DNA from: Intestinimonas massiliensis (ex Afouda et al. 2020)
Lineage (GTDB): Bacteria > Bacillota > Clostridia > Oscillospirales > Oscillospiraceae
Length of the DNA: 64,000 nt
Direction of reading: 5' to 3'
NCBI RefSeq assembly: GCF_900626285.1
Contig: NZ_LR131147.1
Location: 3,107,581 to 3,171,580, forward strand
Shown here: piece after piece, positions 7,838-16,660 of the stretch
Layout of the letters: each line of letters opens with the position of its first letter
Position numbering within the stretch: position 1 is the first letter of the stretch
Translations under genes and position numbers: made by a program
Notes under the pieces: model-generated
What the model was told of the DNA's origin: nothing
The model's input: only the letters and a program-made list of their open reading frames with translations
Databases searched by the model: none

Positions 7838-9271
7838 TTATCCTACGGTGACCTCCAGGGGCACCACCGTATTGACGGCCGATTTCTCATTGGTCTCAAC
7901 GTCATAGAATTCCAGCAGCACGGACAGCTCATACTCCCCGGCGGGCAGCCGGCTGCCGTCCGGCAGCGCGCTCAGGGTGATCACATCTACCCCGTAGCCC
8001 GGGGCGATCAGCCCCGACTGGTACAGGGTGACCATGTTCCCATCTCCGGCATAGCCGATCTTCTCCTGGTCCTCAGCCGTCAGCCGTACCGTGGCCACAA
8101 AGCCCCGGGTGCTCCAGGTGGGACAGCGGAGCCCCACGCTGCCGGCATAGTTCTCCGTGCTGACGTACATCTCCGCGTTCATGATAAAGCTGGAGCTGGT
8201 ATCGGTGACCGCGTCCGGCTCCGGCGTGATCTCCGTCTCGGGGTCAATGGGCTGGGCGTTGGGGTCCAGAATCACCGGGGCGAAGATCTCCTGACCTGCC
8301 GCCGCCTGGGCGGTAAGGGCGAAATAAAGGGGGGCCGGGACGCAGAGCAGCAGCAGCAGCAGGGCCAGTCCCCACCAGGGGAGCGGCAGCTTCCGGCCGA
8401 TCTTGCCCACCGCCGCGGAACCCACAACAGTTCCGCCATTCTGGGCCACCAGGCCGCCGGTATAGCGGGACGGCGCGCCCTGGAAGCTGGCGGTACAGTT
8501 GGCGATCTCCCCTTCATTGTTGGCACACAGGGGCGCCGCGGCGCTGCCCTTCCCCAGGAGCACACAGTCCACACCCAGGTTCAGGACCATGCCCTTCTTG
8601 CCGATACAGCCGAAAAAGCCGGCAAAGGGGTGTTTTCCACCGTTGACCACAAAGTTGTGGATCAGATGCCCGCCGCCATCAAAGCAGCCCTCAAAAGGCG
8701 TGTTGGCGTCCAGGCCCACAGGCGTCCAGCCCTTACCGCCCAGGTCGATGTCTGCCATCAGGCGATACAGCACGGAGGTTTCAGCCGTTCCGCCGTTGAC
8801 CTGCTCGGCAAATTCCAGCAGTCCTTTGCGGTCCGTGATCTCTACCACCCGCTCGTACTCCCGGCCGGCTGCCATCTGGTCGTACAGGCCCAGCCTGGTC
8901 CTCTGCTTTCCGTCGGTATGCAGATGCCAGATGCCTGTCAGGTCCCATCCCTCCAGGGTCTCCTCCGAAACATCCTCCTCCGGCAGGGAGCAGTCCCAGT
9001 CCGACCAGTCCTTTTCCTTCGCGTCCCGCTCCCTGATCCAGAAGCTCTGGCGGCATCTGCCCTTCTGCTGTCCGCACAGGCCGTTCTTTTTTCCCTTCCC
9101 CAGAATCCGGCCCTGGGCCGCGCAGCGCTCCAGCGTTCCGCGGTTTTCCCCGCAGAATCCTCCGGACAGCATACCAGCGGCCTGCCGCAGGCAGACCCTG
9201 CTGTAACAGTCGATGATCCGGCCGGTATTCAAGGCGGCAAAGCCGCCGGACAGTTTCTTCTGGAGCGCCAT
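7838..9271 (-). CDS. Membrane protein with N-terminal GLUG-like repeats and outer beta domain
   Basis: The 477-residue product lacks an N-terminal signal. Residues 8-85 and about 230-295 contain GLUG-like repeats (GGFAALNTGRIIDC, GGFCGENRGTLERC, APLCANNEGEIANC, GGLVAQNGGTVVG). One membrane segment (about 303-325) is preceded by GKIGRK. An outer domain of about 150 residues follows. The positive-inside rule puts the GLUG region in the cytoplasm, although GLUG repeats usually occur in secreted proteins. The RBS AGGAGGGG precedes the ATG. It is probably the first gene of the minus-strand surface operon and starts 231 bases from the divergent response regulator. Its outer domain resembles that of the protein at 1208-1780. 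Function unknown; a surface-assembly or sensing role is speculative. Confidence 0.75.
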   Translation of the reverse strand: MALQKKLSGGFAALNTGRIIDCYSRVCLRQAAGMLSGGFCGENRGTLERCAAQGRILGKGKKNGLCGQQKGRCRQSFWIRERDAKEKDWSDWDCSLPEEDVSEETLEGWDLTGIWHLHTDGKQRTRLGLYDQMAAGREYERVVEITDRKGLLEFAEQVNGGTAETSVLYRLMADIDLGGKGWTPVGLDANTPFEGCFDGGGHLIHNFVVNGGKHPFAGFFGCIGKKGMVLNLGVDCVLLGKGSAAAPLCANNEGEIANCTASFQGAPSRYTGGLVAQNGGTVVGSAAVGKIGRKLPLPWWGLALLLLLLCVPAPLYFALTAQAAAGQEIFAPVILDPNAQPIDPETEITPEPDAVTDTSSSFIMNAEMYVSTENYAGSVGLRCPTWSTRGFVATVRLTAEDQEKIGYAGDGNMVTLYQSGLIAPGYGVDVITLSALPDGSRLPAGEYELSVLLEFYDVETNEKSAVNTVVPLEVTVG

Positions 9272-9440
9272 GCATGCCCCTCCTAAACCCGATTTTGGCT
9301 TTTTCCTGTGTGTATTTCTGTGCTCTGCCCCTCTGTTTCAGGCTTCGTGCACGATGCAGCTACTGATTCCATGTTATCATAATAATATAAAATTTACCCA
9401 CTAATTTCTGCCATTTTGGCAAATGTGACGGATCTGTGAC

Positions 9441-9468
9441 TTTTCCGGTGCCGCCGGCATGGTATAAT
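9441..9468 (+). promoter_or_regulatory. Promoter of the response regulator gene
   Basis: A perfect TATAAT at 9463-9468 carries an extended TG two bases ahead (TGgTATAAT). The -35 region is poor (TTTTCC-like). The RBS AGGAGG and ATG follow. The intergenic DNA 9272-9502 must also hold the promoter of the divergent surface operon; an AT-rich stretch at 9375-9405 is the likely place. Confidence 0.6.
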
Positions 9469-9502
9469 ATAGGAAACAGAATACATACAAGGAGGAGCCG
9501 CC

Positions 9503-10189
9503 ATGTACCGGGTCTTACTGGTGGACGACGATCCCCATATACAAGCAGCCAATGAGGCTTATTTGAAAAAGCAGGGCTATGAGGTCTATCTGGCAGGAAA
9601 CGGGAGCGAGGCCCTGGAGCTGGCCGCCACAACCACACCGGATGCCGTGATACTGGATGTAGACATGCCCGGTATGGACGGTATCACGGTCTGCCATCAA
9701 CTGCAGAAAATCAGCCAGGTGCCGATCATCTTTCTCTCGGCCTACGCAAAAACCGACGACCGGATCCGCGGTCTGATGGCCGGTGGTGACGACTATCTGG
9801 GCAAGCCCTACTCTCTGGTAGAATTCGAACTGCGGCTGCGCCTGCGGATCCGGCGCGGTCACCATGAGGAAACCAGTGATATCCTTCGCTTCGGCAGTTT
9901 GGAAATCGACCTGGGCCTGCGTGAGGTCCGCTACGGAGAAAACTCTGCCCCGTTTACTACCCTGGAGTTCGATCTTCTGGCCTTTCTGGCCCAGCACCCC
10001 GGTCAGGTGTTTTCCTATGAACAGCTCTATGACCAGGTATGGAAAACGCCCATCAATCAGGGCCTTCATAACATCCAGGTCTGCACGGCGCGCGTGCGTC
10101 AGAAGCTGGACCAGCTCTGTCCCGGGATACCTTACATCCAGACTGTGCGGCGGAAGGGATACCGCTTCAACGCCGCGCCGGAACAATAA
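9503..10189 (+). CDS. OmpR-family response regulator
   Basis: A receiver domain (residues 1-115) has the acidic pair D8-D9, phospho-acceptor D52 in ILDVDMPG and the conserved Lys in GKPYS near 102. It is followed by a winged-helix OmpR/PhoB DNA-binding domain (about 130-225, ending TVRRKGYRF). Length (228) is normal. It starts divergently from the surface operon, which is a plausible target. Its likely partner is the histidine kinase at 11455-13452, but an oppositely oriented, damaged surface-protein gene lies between them. Start supported by AGGAGG 7 bases upstream. Confidence 0.92.
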   Translation: MYRVLLVDDDPHIQAANEAYLKKQGYEVYLAGNGSEALELAATTTPDAVILDVDMPGMDGITVCHQLQKISQVPIIFLSAYAKTDDRIRGLMAGGDDYLGKPYSLVEFELRLRLRIRRGHHEETSDILRFGSLEIDLGLREVRYGENSAPFTTLEFDLLAFLAQHPGQVFSYEQLYDQVWKTPINQGLHNIQVCTARVRQKLDQLCPGIPYIQTVRRKGYRFNAAPEQ

Positions 10190-10191
10190 AA

Positions 10192-10222
10192 ACCGCCCCG
10201 GAGTGCTCCGGGACGGTCAGAT
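10192..10222. terminator. Bidirectional terminator
   Basis: ACCGCCCCGGAG pairs with CTCCGGGACGGT across TG. Read on the minus strand it is followed at once by TTTTTATT, so it best fits the broken gene at 10226-11423. On the plus strand a T-run follows after 11 bases and it may also end the response regulator transcript. Confidence 0.65.
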
Positions 10223-10225
10223 ACC

Positions 10226-11423
10226 CTATTTTTTTCTTCGGAAAGGACCTATACCTGCCGCTGCCACGCCGACAATCCCGCAGATGGCCACACCGCCTGC
10301 AATCAGAAGTGTCTGCCGGCCGCCGGAAGGGTTTTGCGGCGCTTCCAGCGATTTCACCTCATCATAAGCCGTCTCCTCCGCAGCGGCCACAGGCTCCGTG
10401 GGGGCGGCGGAGGGCCGCTCCGCCTGCGCCGGGACTTCCTCCGGCACTTTCTCGTCGAGCATCGGCTCTGTTGCTTCTGCCGGTTGTTCTTCCGCTTCTG
10501 CCGGACCGTGCACTGTCAGATCAGGCTGCTGGGTCTGCGGCAGCGCAATGGGCGGCGCCAGTTCCTTTTCGGGTTCCGCCGGCTCCGGCACCCGCTCCGG
10601 CGGGTTCGGGTTGGTACTGCCGCCCCGGTTTCCGCCGGAATCCTCTGTCTCCTCCGGCTATAAGGCAAAGGCCTCTGAACGCCAATAGAGGTGCTCCCAC
10701 AGATCCTCCGCCGCAATCCGGAACATCCGGGGTGTCTCATCCGGCAGGACAAAGACGCACTGGCTGCCCTCGGGTTCCGCATCTATGACAAAAAAGTTTT
10801 CCTCTCCCTCCCACCGGGTCCAGGTAACGCCATGATCTGTGGAGACCTCACCCCAGACATCCGCAAAGGCTGGGAGCTCCAGCACCGTCAGCTGCACTGT
10901 CGGCAGCAGATCCCCCTTCCATACCGCATTGGTCACCACCAGGGTGTCCGGCGTGTACCAGTGGACCGTCAATTCCAGCGGCAGGAAGCTGAGCATGGGC
11001 TGGCCCATCTGATCCAGAAAGCTGCCGGCAATCGTCAGTTCTCCCTCTGTCCGGCCATCATATCCGCTGAAATCCCAGGAAAGGGGAATTTCTGTCCAGG
11101 TTGCCGTCCCCCGGTCCTGCACATCCGCCTCCAGGACATCGGGAAGCATTTCGGCTGTCAGCTGCGTCCCCGCCTCCAGCCAAATGTCATCCGGAGCCGT
11201 GTAGCTGGTATCTACCAGCGGAACAGACCACGCCACGGTTCCCTCCTCCGTTTCCATCCGCTGGAATTCGGAGGAATTCCCCATCCCCGATCCGGCCTTC
11301 CGGCAGCGTTATGTAATAGGATTCCAGCGGCGTCTCCGGCCCTGCGGCCAGAGCGGGCATTGCAAAGGTCCAGCTCAGTGCCGACACACACAGCCAAATC
11401 GCAGCTCGCCTGCTCCATTGCAT
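10226..11423 (-). pseudogene. Broken surface-protein gene (frameshift plus in-frame amber stop)
   Basis: Three open segments join into one plausible product of about 398 residues: a signal peptide (MQWSRRAAIWLCVSALSWTF, ATG at 11423), an Ig-like beta-rich outer domain, a Pro/Glu-rich linker, and a C-terminal membrane segment (LLIAGGVAICGIVGVAAA) with a basic tail FRRKK. The reading frame changes at a run of four G (plus-strand C at 11279-11282); one base fewer would restore it. A TAG at 10658-10660 then interrupts the frame, which continues in phase as PEETEDSGGN into the linker. Two independent lesions point to recent decay, but base-call errors cannot be excluded. The gene lies inverted between a response regulator and a kinase gene. 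An AGGAGG lies 12 bases before the ATG. Confidence 0.7.
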
Positions 11424-11454
11424 ACTGTTCACATTCCTCCTGTGGGGTGTTTTT

Positions 11455-13452
11455 ATGAAGAAACGAGCCAAACAGAGCCTGCTCCTTTTCGGTTTTGTCA
11501 TGCTGGCAGGCTTGGTGGTCTATGGTCTCTTGTTTCACTTTGACAATAAGTATACTGCCGCTCTGCCCGGAGGATACGGGTATAACGTCCTCCAGGGATC
11601 TCCGGACCAGGTGGCTTTTCTGGTTGACGGATGGGAATACTACCCGGGGCAGCTTTTGGAGCCGTCAGATTTCTCTGACGGGATCACGCCGGAGTCCTAC
11701 ACATACATTGGGGAACATTCCAACTTCTCCGACGCGCTGGGAACCCCGTTCGGTACCGCCACCTATCGTCTGATTTTGTACAGCACCGGCGACCAGCAGC
11801 TGTCACTCTACCTGCCGGAGCTTCTCTGCGCAGGACGTGTCTACATCAACGGCACGCTGGCAGGCACTCAGGGCAGCCCGGATCCTTATTATCCGCGGGT
11901 GATGGATGGGTTCTACGCTTTTTCAACCAACGGCAGTACAGAAATCATCATCCAATGTGCCAACTATACCCACTATTACTCCGGAATGTATTATCCTCCG
12001 GCCGTAGGCAGCTCGGGGGCTCTTTTCCGGATGCTGGCGGCGCGGCTTGCCGTCTACGGATTCCTGTGTTTCTCCGCCCTTGCGATCACCCTGACCAATC
12101 TGGTCCAGTGGCTGCTCGGGCAGGACAAGCTGGCCAGCCGGATGGGTTTTCTGAGCCTGGCCTTTGCGGTACGGGTGTCCTATCCCTTCTTCCGGGCTCT
12201 CGGCGTCCCCCTGGTGCGCCCGCTCTACGCCCTGGAAGACCTGTGCGGCAATATCGTGCTGCTGTGCGCCATTCTGGCAGCCGGTGAGCTTTCCGGCGCA
12301 GCTGTCCGCCGGTATCACCGCAGGGGAGCAGTGCCGGCTGCCGCCAGCCTGTGCGCATTTGCGCTGGTTTTCCCGTTACTGATTTTACCATACACCCCAG
12401 AGTTTATCAACTTCTACGGAATCATCTTGTATGTGTGGAAGCTGGCAGCCGGATGCTATCTGCTGTTTTTGGCAGGGCGTACCATGCGCGACGGCAGGCC
12501 GCTGGGACAATATCTTCTCTGCACAGCAGGACTTTACGGCTTGTCCACTGTGATTTCTGTGACAACGGCCAATATTTTTGAGCCCATCCGCGGGGCCTGG
12601 CTGGACGAATACGGCGGCTTTACCCTGGTCATTGGATTTTCTGCCCTGATGATACGGCGCTGTGTGCTGCTGGTCCAGGAGAACAGGCACATGTCCTTCC
12701 ACCTGCAGGAAGAGGTGGACCGTAAGACCCGCGGAATGACGACGCTGCTGAAGGAGCGCCGGGAATTGCTGGCCAATCTGCTCCATGATCTGAAAAATCC
12801 CCTGTCGGCTCTGCGCAGTTATGCGGAATTGGTACGCAACGGCAATGTGGCTTTGGATCAGGAGACGGCCTTCTACCTGGACGCCATAACGGAACACGTG
12901 GAAGTGATGGGAGAGCGCATCAATATCCTTCAGGATTTTTCCCAAAGGGAGCGCGGAATCCTGCAGATGGAGGCCCTGTGCCTTAATCAGTTTTTGCAAC
13001 AGTTCTATGATTTCAACAAGCCGGACATGGAACTCTCCGGGCAGGAGTTCCGCCTGGAGCTGCCGGAAGAAAAGGTACTGATTCAGGGCAACCAGGACCG
13101 TCTGCGCATTGCGCTGGAAAACATCTGCTACAACGCCCTGTCCTTCACGCCGCCGGAAGGCAGCATCACCCTGGCGCTGAAACACACGGGGTCCTTTGCC
13201 TTCATCACCATCCAGGATACAGGCCAGGGGATCGCCTCGGAGGATCTCCCCCATATCTTTGAACGGGGCTTTACCCGCCGGACCGGTCTCGGGGGCGAGG
13301 GGCTGGGTCTGTTTATCGTGCAGGCGGTGGCGCTGGAGCACGGAGGCAGCGTGCAGGCGGAATCTCAGCCCGGGAAAGGCTGTCTGTTTACCCTCCAGCT
13401 GCCGGTGCTGCAGGAGCAGAGAGATTGTCCGGGCCCGCCCGGCCTGGTCTGA
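11455..13452 (+). CDS. Histidine kinase with 7TM-DISM-like sensor
   Basis: The 665-residue kinase has an N-terminal signal anchor (about 8-28), a beta-rich extracellular domain (about 35-190, jelly-roll style with CAGRVYINGTLAG), about seven membrane segments (190-410), a coiled linker, HisKA with H444 in LLHDLKNPLSAL, and an ATPase domain with N box ENICYNAL (about 556), G1 DTGQGIA and G2 GEGLGLFIV (about 614). The layout matches the 7TMR-DISM sensor class, whose outer domain is thought to bind carbohydrates or other small ligands. The start is only 31 bases from the divergent broken gene and its RBS is weak (GTGGGG), so a later start is possible. Likely partner: the OmpR-type regulator at 9503. 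Confidence 0.88.
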   Translation: MKKRAKQSLLLFGFVMLAGLVVYGLLFHFDNKYTAALPGGYGYNVLQGSPDQVAFLVDGWEYYPGQLLEPSDFSDGITPESYTYIGEHSNFSDALGTPFGTATYRLILYSTGDQQLSLYLPELLCAGRVYINGTLAGTQGSPDPYYPRVMDGFYAFSTNGSTEIIIQCANYTHYYSGMYYPPAVGSSGALFRMLAARLAVYGFLCFSALAITLTNLVQWLLGQDKLASRMGFLSLAFAVRVSYPFFRALGVPLVRPLYALEDLCGNIVLLCAILAAGELSGAAVRRYHRRGAVPAAASLCAFALVFPLLILPYTPEFINFYGIILYVWKLAAGCYLLFLAGRTMRDGRPLGQYLLCTAGLYGLSTVISVTTANIFEPIRGAWLDEYGGFTLVIGFSALMIRRCVLLVQENRHMSFHLQEEVDRKTRGMTTLLKERRELLANLLHDLKNPLSALRSYAELVRNGNVALDQETAFYLDAITEHVEVMGERINILQDFSQRERGILQMEALCLNQFLQQFYDFNKPDMELSGQEFRLELPEEKVLIQGNQDRLRIALENICYNALSFTPPEGSITLALKHTGSFAFITIQDTGQGIASEDLPHIFERGFTRRTGLGGEGLGLFIVQAVALEHGGSVQAESQPGKGCLFTLQLPVLQEQRDCPGPPGLV

Positions 13453-13460
13453 CGGAAAAG

Positions 13461-13499
13461 GAGCGCCGCATCCCGCCGGGATGCGGCGCTCTTCCTTTC
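13461..13499 (+). terminator. Terminator after the histidine kinase
   Basis: GAGCGCCGCATCCC pairs with GGGATGCGGCGCTC across GCC... and is followed by TTCCTTTCT. The stem is strong and the gene ends 9 bases before it. Confidence 0.85.
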
Positions 13500-13633
13500 T
13501 CGCCGATCATTCCCATCACACATCGGAAACCGTCCGACAAAGCCGGTTGAAAAAAACCGCGGCGTGTGAGACAATGCATCTATAAAAATCCCAGCGCAAT
13601 CTCCAAAGACTGTTTGGAAAGAGGGTGGACCGG

Positions 13634-15235
13634 ATGAGACGTTTCCTTTCTCTGCTCCTGGCGGTGCTGCTGGCGGGCTTTCTGCTCGCTCCGCTCCAGG
13701 GGCAGGCGGCGGAGGAGGCAGAATTTGACGGCTATCTGGTGCGCCTGAACGACGCGGGAGCGCGGAACGGCCTGATGCTCCTGGGCGCGGACGGCTGGGA
13801 GGAAGTGACCGACGGGCTCTATCTGGTGGAGGATCTGGAGACCGCCCTGGCCATGGACCAGCTGGGCCTGGCGGCCTACTACGAGCCCAACTACCGGCTG
13901 GAGCTGCTGGAGGGGGACTGCACCACCGCTCAGTGGAACCTGCTGGCGGTAAACGCCCAGGCCGCCTGGAACCACACCGACAGCGCGGGCAGCCATGACG
14001 CCCGGGGCGACGGCGTGACGGTGGCGGTCATCGACTCCGGGGTGTATGCGGCCCACCCCGACTTCAACCAGGCCAATCTGCTGGACTGCTGTAATCTGGC
14101 GGGGACCGCCGGCGGGGTGGACGGCTGGCACGGTACCTTTGTGGCCGGGGTCATCGCCGCCCAGGTGGGCAACGGCATCGGCGTGGACGGGGTGACGCCC
14201 GACGTGACGATCCTGCCCATCTGCATCACGAAAAGCGGGCTCTCCACCACCAGTCTGCTGGTGGAGGCCATTGACTATGCCGTGGAGCAGGACGTGGATG
14301 TGATCAATCTGAGCATCGGCGGCAAAACCAGCAGTCTGGCCATGGAGGAGGCCTGCCGGAAGGCCCTGGACGCCGGGATCATCCTGGTGGCGGCCGCCGG
14401 AAACTACAAGGCCGGCGAGGCCAAGAGCAGCGGCACCTATATGTACCCCGCCTCCTTCGACGGCGTGGTCAGCGTATCCGCCTGCAGGCAGGACGGAACG
14501 GACGTGGTATTTGACGACAGCTATTCCTACTTCAACGACCAGGTCACGGTGGCCGCGCCGGGCACCGCCGTCCAGTCCCTCGATCCGGACGGCGGCGTGT
14601 CCACCCAGAACGGCACCTCCTTTGCCGCGCCGGTGGTGACGGCCATGGCAGCCATGGCCAAGCAGCGCAGTCACAGCATCACGCCGGAGGCCTTCGGGCA
14701 GCTGCTCACCTCCACCGCCGCCGACCTGGGGGAAGCGGGATACGACATCTGCTACGGCCACGGCCTTGTGGATATCGCCGCCTTCGTGGACGCTCTGGAC
14801 CGGGAATACTCCATCACCTACGACCTGGGCGGGCCGGACGCCGCCTTTGGGGCGGGCACCCAGGTCCCGGCCTCCTACGCCCTGGGCGGGTCGGACATCC
14901 CCCTGCCGGAGCCGGTCCGGCCGGGATACCGGTTCCTGGGCTGGCATGAGACGGCGGACCGCTCCGGCGACCCGGCGGCGGCCATCCCCGCCGGCACGGT
15001 GGGGGACCTGACCTATTACGCCGCCTGGGAGCCCATCCCCATCTGTTACTTCGCCCAGTATGACGCAGCCGGGCGGATGCTGGCGGTCACCCGGCTGCCC
15101 CAGGGGGAGACGGAGCCGGACGGGGCGGAGATCCTGGAAAACGCCGCGCTGGGCAAGCTGTTCCGGCTGGACAGCAGCGGCGCGCCCCTGGAGGCCGCCC
15201 GTTCCATTCCTCTGAACACCCGGAGCTCCCCCTGA
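13634..15235 (+). CDS. Secreted subtilisin-like serine protease (S8) with InlB-type repeat
   Basis: A signal peptide (residues 1-24) is followed by a short I9-like propeptide region, then a subtilisin domain with catalytic D134 (VIDSGV), H166 (GWHGTFVAG) and S329 (NGTSFAAP). Residues 395-465 form one InlB B-type repeat (ITYDLGG ... YRFLGWHETAD ... YYAAWEP), and a short tail follows. No anchor motif is visible. Start: a GTG lies 9 bases upstream, but the ATG at 13634 has AGAGGGTGG at suitable spacing and begins a clean signal peptide. The MATE gene begins 30 bases after the stop. A protease carrying the same repeat type as the nearby adhesin may act at the cell surface, for example in maturation or turnover of such proteins; that is inference. 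Confidence 0.9.
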   Translation: MRRFLSLLLAVLLAGFLLAPLQGQAAEEAEFDGYLVRLNDAGARNGLMLLGADGWEEVTDGLYLVEDLETALAMDQLGLAAYYEPNYRLELLEGDCTTAQWNLLAVNAQAAWNHTDSAGSHDARGDGVTVAVIDSGVYAAHPDFNQANLLDCCNLAGTAGGVDGWHGTFVAGVIAAQVGNGIGVDGVTPDVTILPICITKSGLSTTSLLVEAIDYAVEQDVDVINLSIGGKTSSLAMEEACRKALDAGIILVAAAGNYKAGEAKSSGTYMYPASFDGVVSVSACRQDGTDVVFDDSYSYFNDQVTVAAPGTAVQSLDPDGGVSTQNGTSFAAPVVTAMAAMAKQRSHSITPEAFGQLLTSTAADLGEAGYDICYGHGLVDIAAFVDALDREYSITYDLGGPDAAFGAGTQVPASYALGGSDIPLPEPVRPGYRFLGWHETADRSGDPAAAIPAGTVGDLTYYAAWEPIPICYFAQYDAAGRMLAVTRLPQGETEPDGAEILENAALGKLFRLDSSGAPLEAARSIPLNTRSSP

Positions 15236-15265
15236 TCTCCCTTTAAGAAAGGAAGCCCGACCCAT

Positions 15266-16600
15266 ATGAGACAGCGGAACCTGACCCAGGGCAGTATCCT
15301 GAAGTCCCTGCTCTCCTTCGCCTTTCCCGTGCTGCTCTCCCTGCTGCTGCAGGCCATGTACGGAGCGGCGGATCTGATCATCGTGGGGCAGTTCTCCGGC
15401 ACCGGCGAGCAGTCCGGCGTGGCCACCGGCAGCCAGCTCTTTAACATCATCACCATGGTCATCACCGGTCTGTCCATGGGCGTGACCGTCTTTGTGGGAC
15501 ACGCCATCGGCTGCGGCCAGCGGGAGCGGGCTGGCCGGGGGATCGGGGCGGGCATCGCCATTTTCGCCGTGGTGGCCGCTGGGGTGACGGCGGTGGTGGT
15601 GCCCGGCAGCGACCTGCTGACCGGGTGGATGCACGCCCCGGCGGAGGCCTTTGTCCACACCAGCAGCTATGTGCGCATCTGCGGCATGGGCACGGTCTTT
15701 ATCGTGGCCTACAACGTCATCGGGGCGGTTTTCCGGGGGATCGGGGATTCCAGGACCCCTCTGCTCACGGTGGCCATCGCCTGCGTCATCAACATCGCGG
15801 GGGATCTGATCCTCATCGCCGGCTTCGGTCTGGGGGCCACGGGGGCGGCCATCGCCACGGTGGGAGCCCAGGCGGTCAGCGTAGTGTGCTCTCTCTGTCT
15901 CATCCGCAGGCGGGGTGCCCTGCCCTTCCGCTTCTCCCTCTCCTGCATCCGCCTGGACCGGGCACACGCCGGAAAGATCCTGCGCATCGGCATCCCCATC
16001 GCCCTGCAGGAGCTGCTGGTGCAGTTCTCCTTCCTGTTCATCCAGGTGGTGGTCAACGACATGGGGGTGGTGGAATCGGCTGCGGTGGGGGTGGCCGAAA
16101 AGGTGTGCAGCTTCCTGATGCTGGTGGCCTCCGCCTACATGCAGTCCATCTCCGCCTTCGTGGCCCAGAACAACGGCGCCGGCGCCGGCGACCGCTCCCG
16201 GAAGGCCCTGTTCTACGGCATCCGCACCGCCCTGGCCGCCGGAGCCGCCATGGGGGCGCTGGCCTTCTTCTGGGGCTCCGGGCTGGCCGCCATCTTTTCC
16301 AAAGAGCCCCTGGTCATCGCCGCCGCCCACTCCTACCTGAAGGCCTACGCCATCGACTGCCTGCTGACGGCCATCCTCTTCTGTTTCCTGGGCTACTTCA
16401 ACGGCTGCGGCAGGACCCTCTTTGTGATGGTCCAGGGCATCGTGGGGGCCTTCTGCGTCCGCATACCCGCCGTCTGCCTCATCAGCAGTCTGGGGAACGC
16501 CACCCTGTTCCACATCGGTCTGGCCACCCCCCTGTCCTCCGTGGTGCAGATCCTCCTCTGCCTGATCGCGTACCGGCGGTACCGGAGCCGTCCCCTCTGA
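15266..16600 (+). CDS. MATE family multidrug/solute exporter
   Basis: The 444-residue protein has about twelve membrane segments and the MATE N-terminal signature (SILKSLLSFAFPVLLSLLLQ, MYGAADLIIVGQFSG), with the internal two-fold repeat expected of the family. MATE proteins export drugs or metabolites using a Na+ or H+ gradient. It follows the protease gene by 30 bases with AAAGGA as RBS, so the two are probably cotranscribed, though no functional link is obvious. A perfect 21-bp bidirectional terminator follows. Substrate unknown. Confidence 0.92.
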   Translation: MRQRNLTQGSILKSLLSFAFPVLLSLLLQAMYGAADLIIVGQFSGTGEQSGVATGSQLFNIITMVITGLSMGVTVFVGHAIGCGQRERAGRGIGAGIAIFAVVAAGVTAVVVPGSDLLTGWMHAPAEAFVHTSSYVRICGMGTVFIVAYNVIGAVFRGIGDSRTPLLTVAIACVINIAGDLILIAGFGLGATGAAIATVGAQAVSVVCSLCLIRRRGALPFRFSLSCIRLDRAHAGKILRIGIPIALQELLVQFSFLFIQVVVNDMGVVESAAVGVAEKVCSFLMLVASAYMQSISAFVAQNNGAGAGDRSRKALFYGIRTALAAGAAMGALAFFWGSGLAAIFSKEPLVIAAAHSYLKAYAIDCLLTAILFCFLGYFNGCGRTLFVMVQGIVGAFCVRIPAVCLISSLGNATLFHIGLATPLSSVVQILLCLIAYRRYRSRPL

Positions 16601-16610
16601 ACCGCTCAAA

Positions 16611-16657
16611 AAAACCGGGCCGGAGGCCGCCAGATCGGCGGCCTCCGGCCCGGTTTT
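16611..16657. terminator. Bidirectional terminator, 21-bp perfect stem
   Basis: The arms at 16611-16631 and 16637-16657 are perfectly complementary, GC-rich in the middle and ending in AAAA/TTTT. They separate the MATE gene from the convergent sigma-54 activator gene. Confidence 0.95.
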
Positions 16658-16660
16658 CTT

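Noticed and set aside
8345..8365. CAG-type triplet repeat.
   Set aside because: It encodes the leucine run of a membrane segment and is too short and in phase to suggest a distinct element.
13580..16609. A 1009-codon minus-strand frame opposite the protease and MATE genes.
   Set aside because: The plus-strand genes carry complete catalytic and membrane signatures; the opposite frame is compositional noise.
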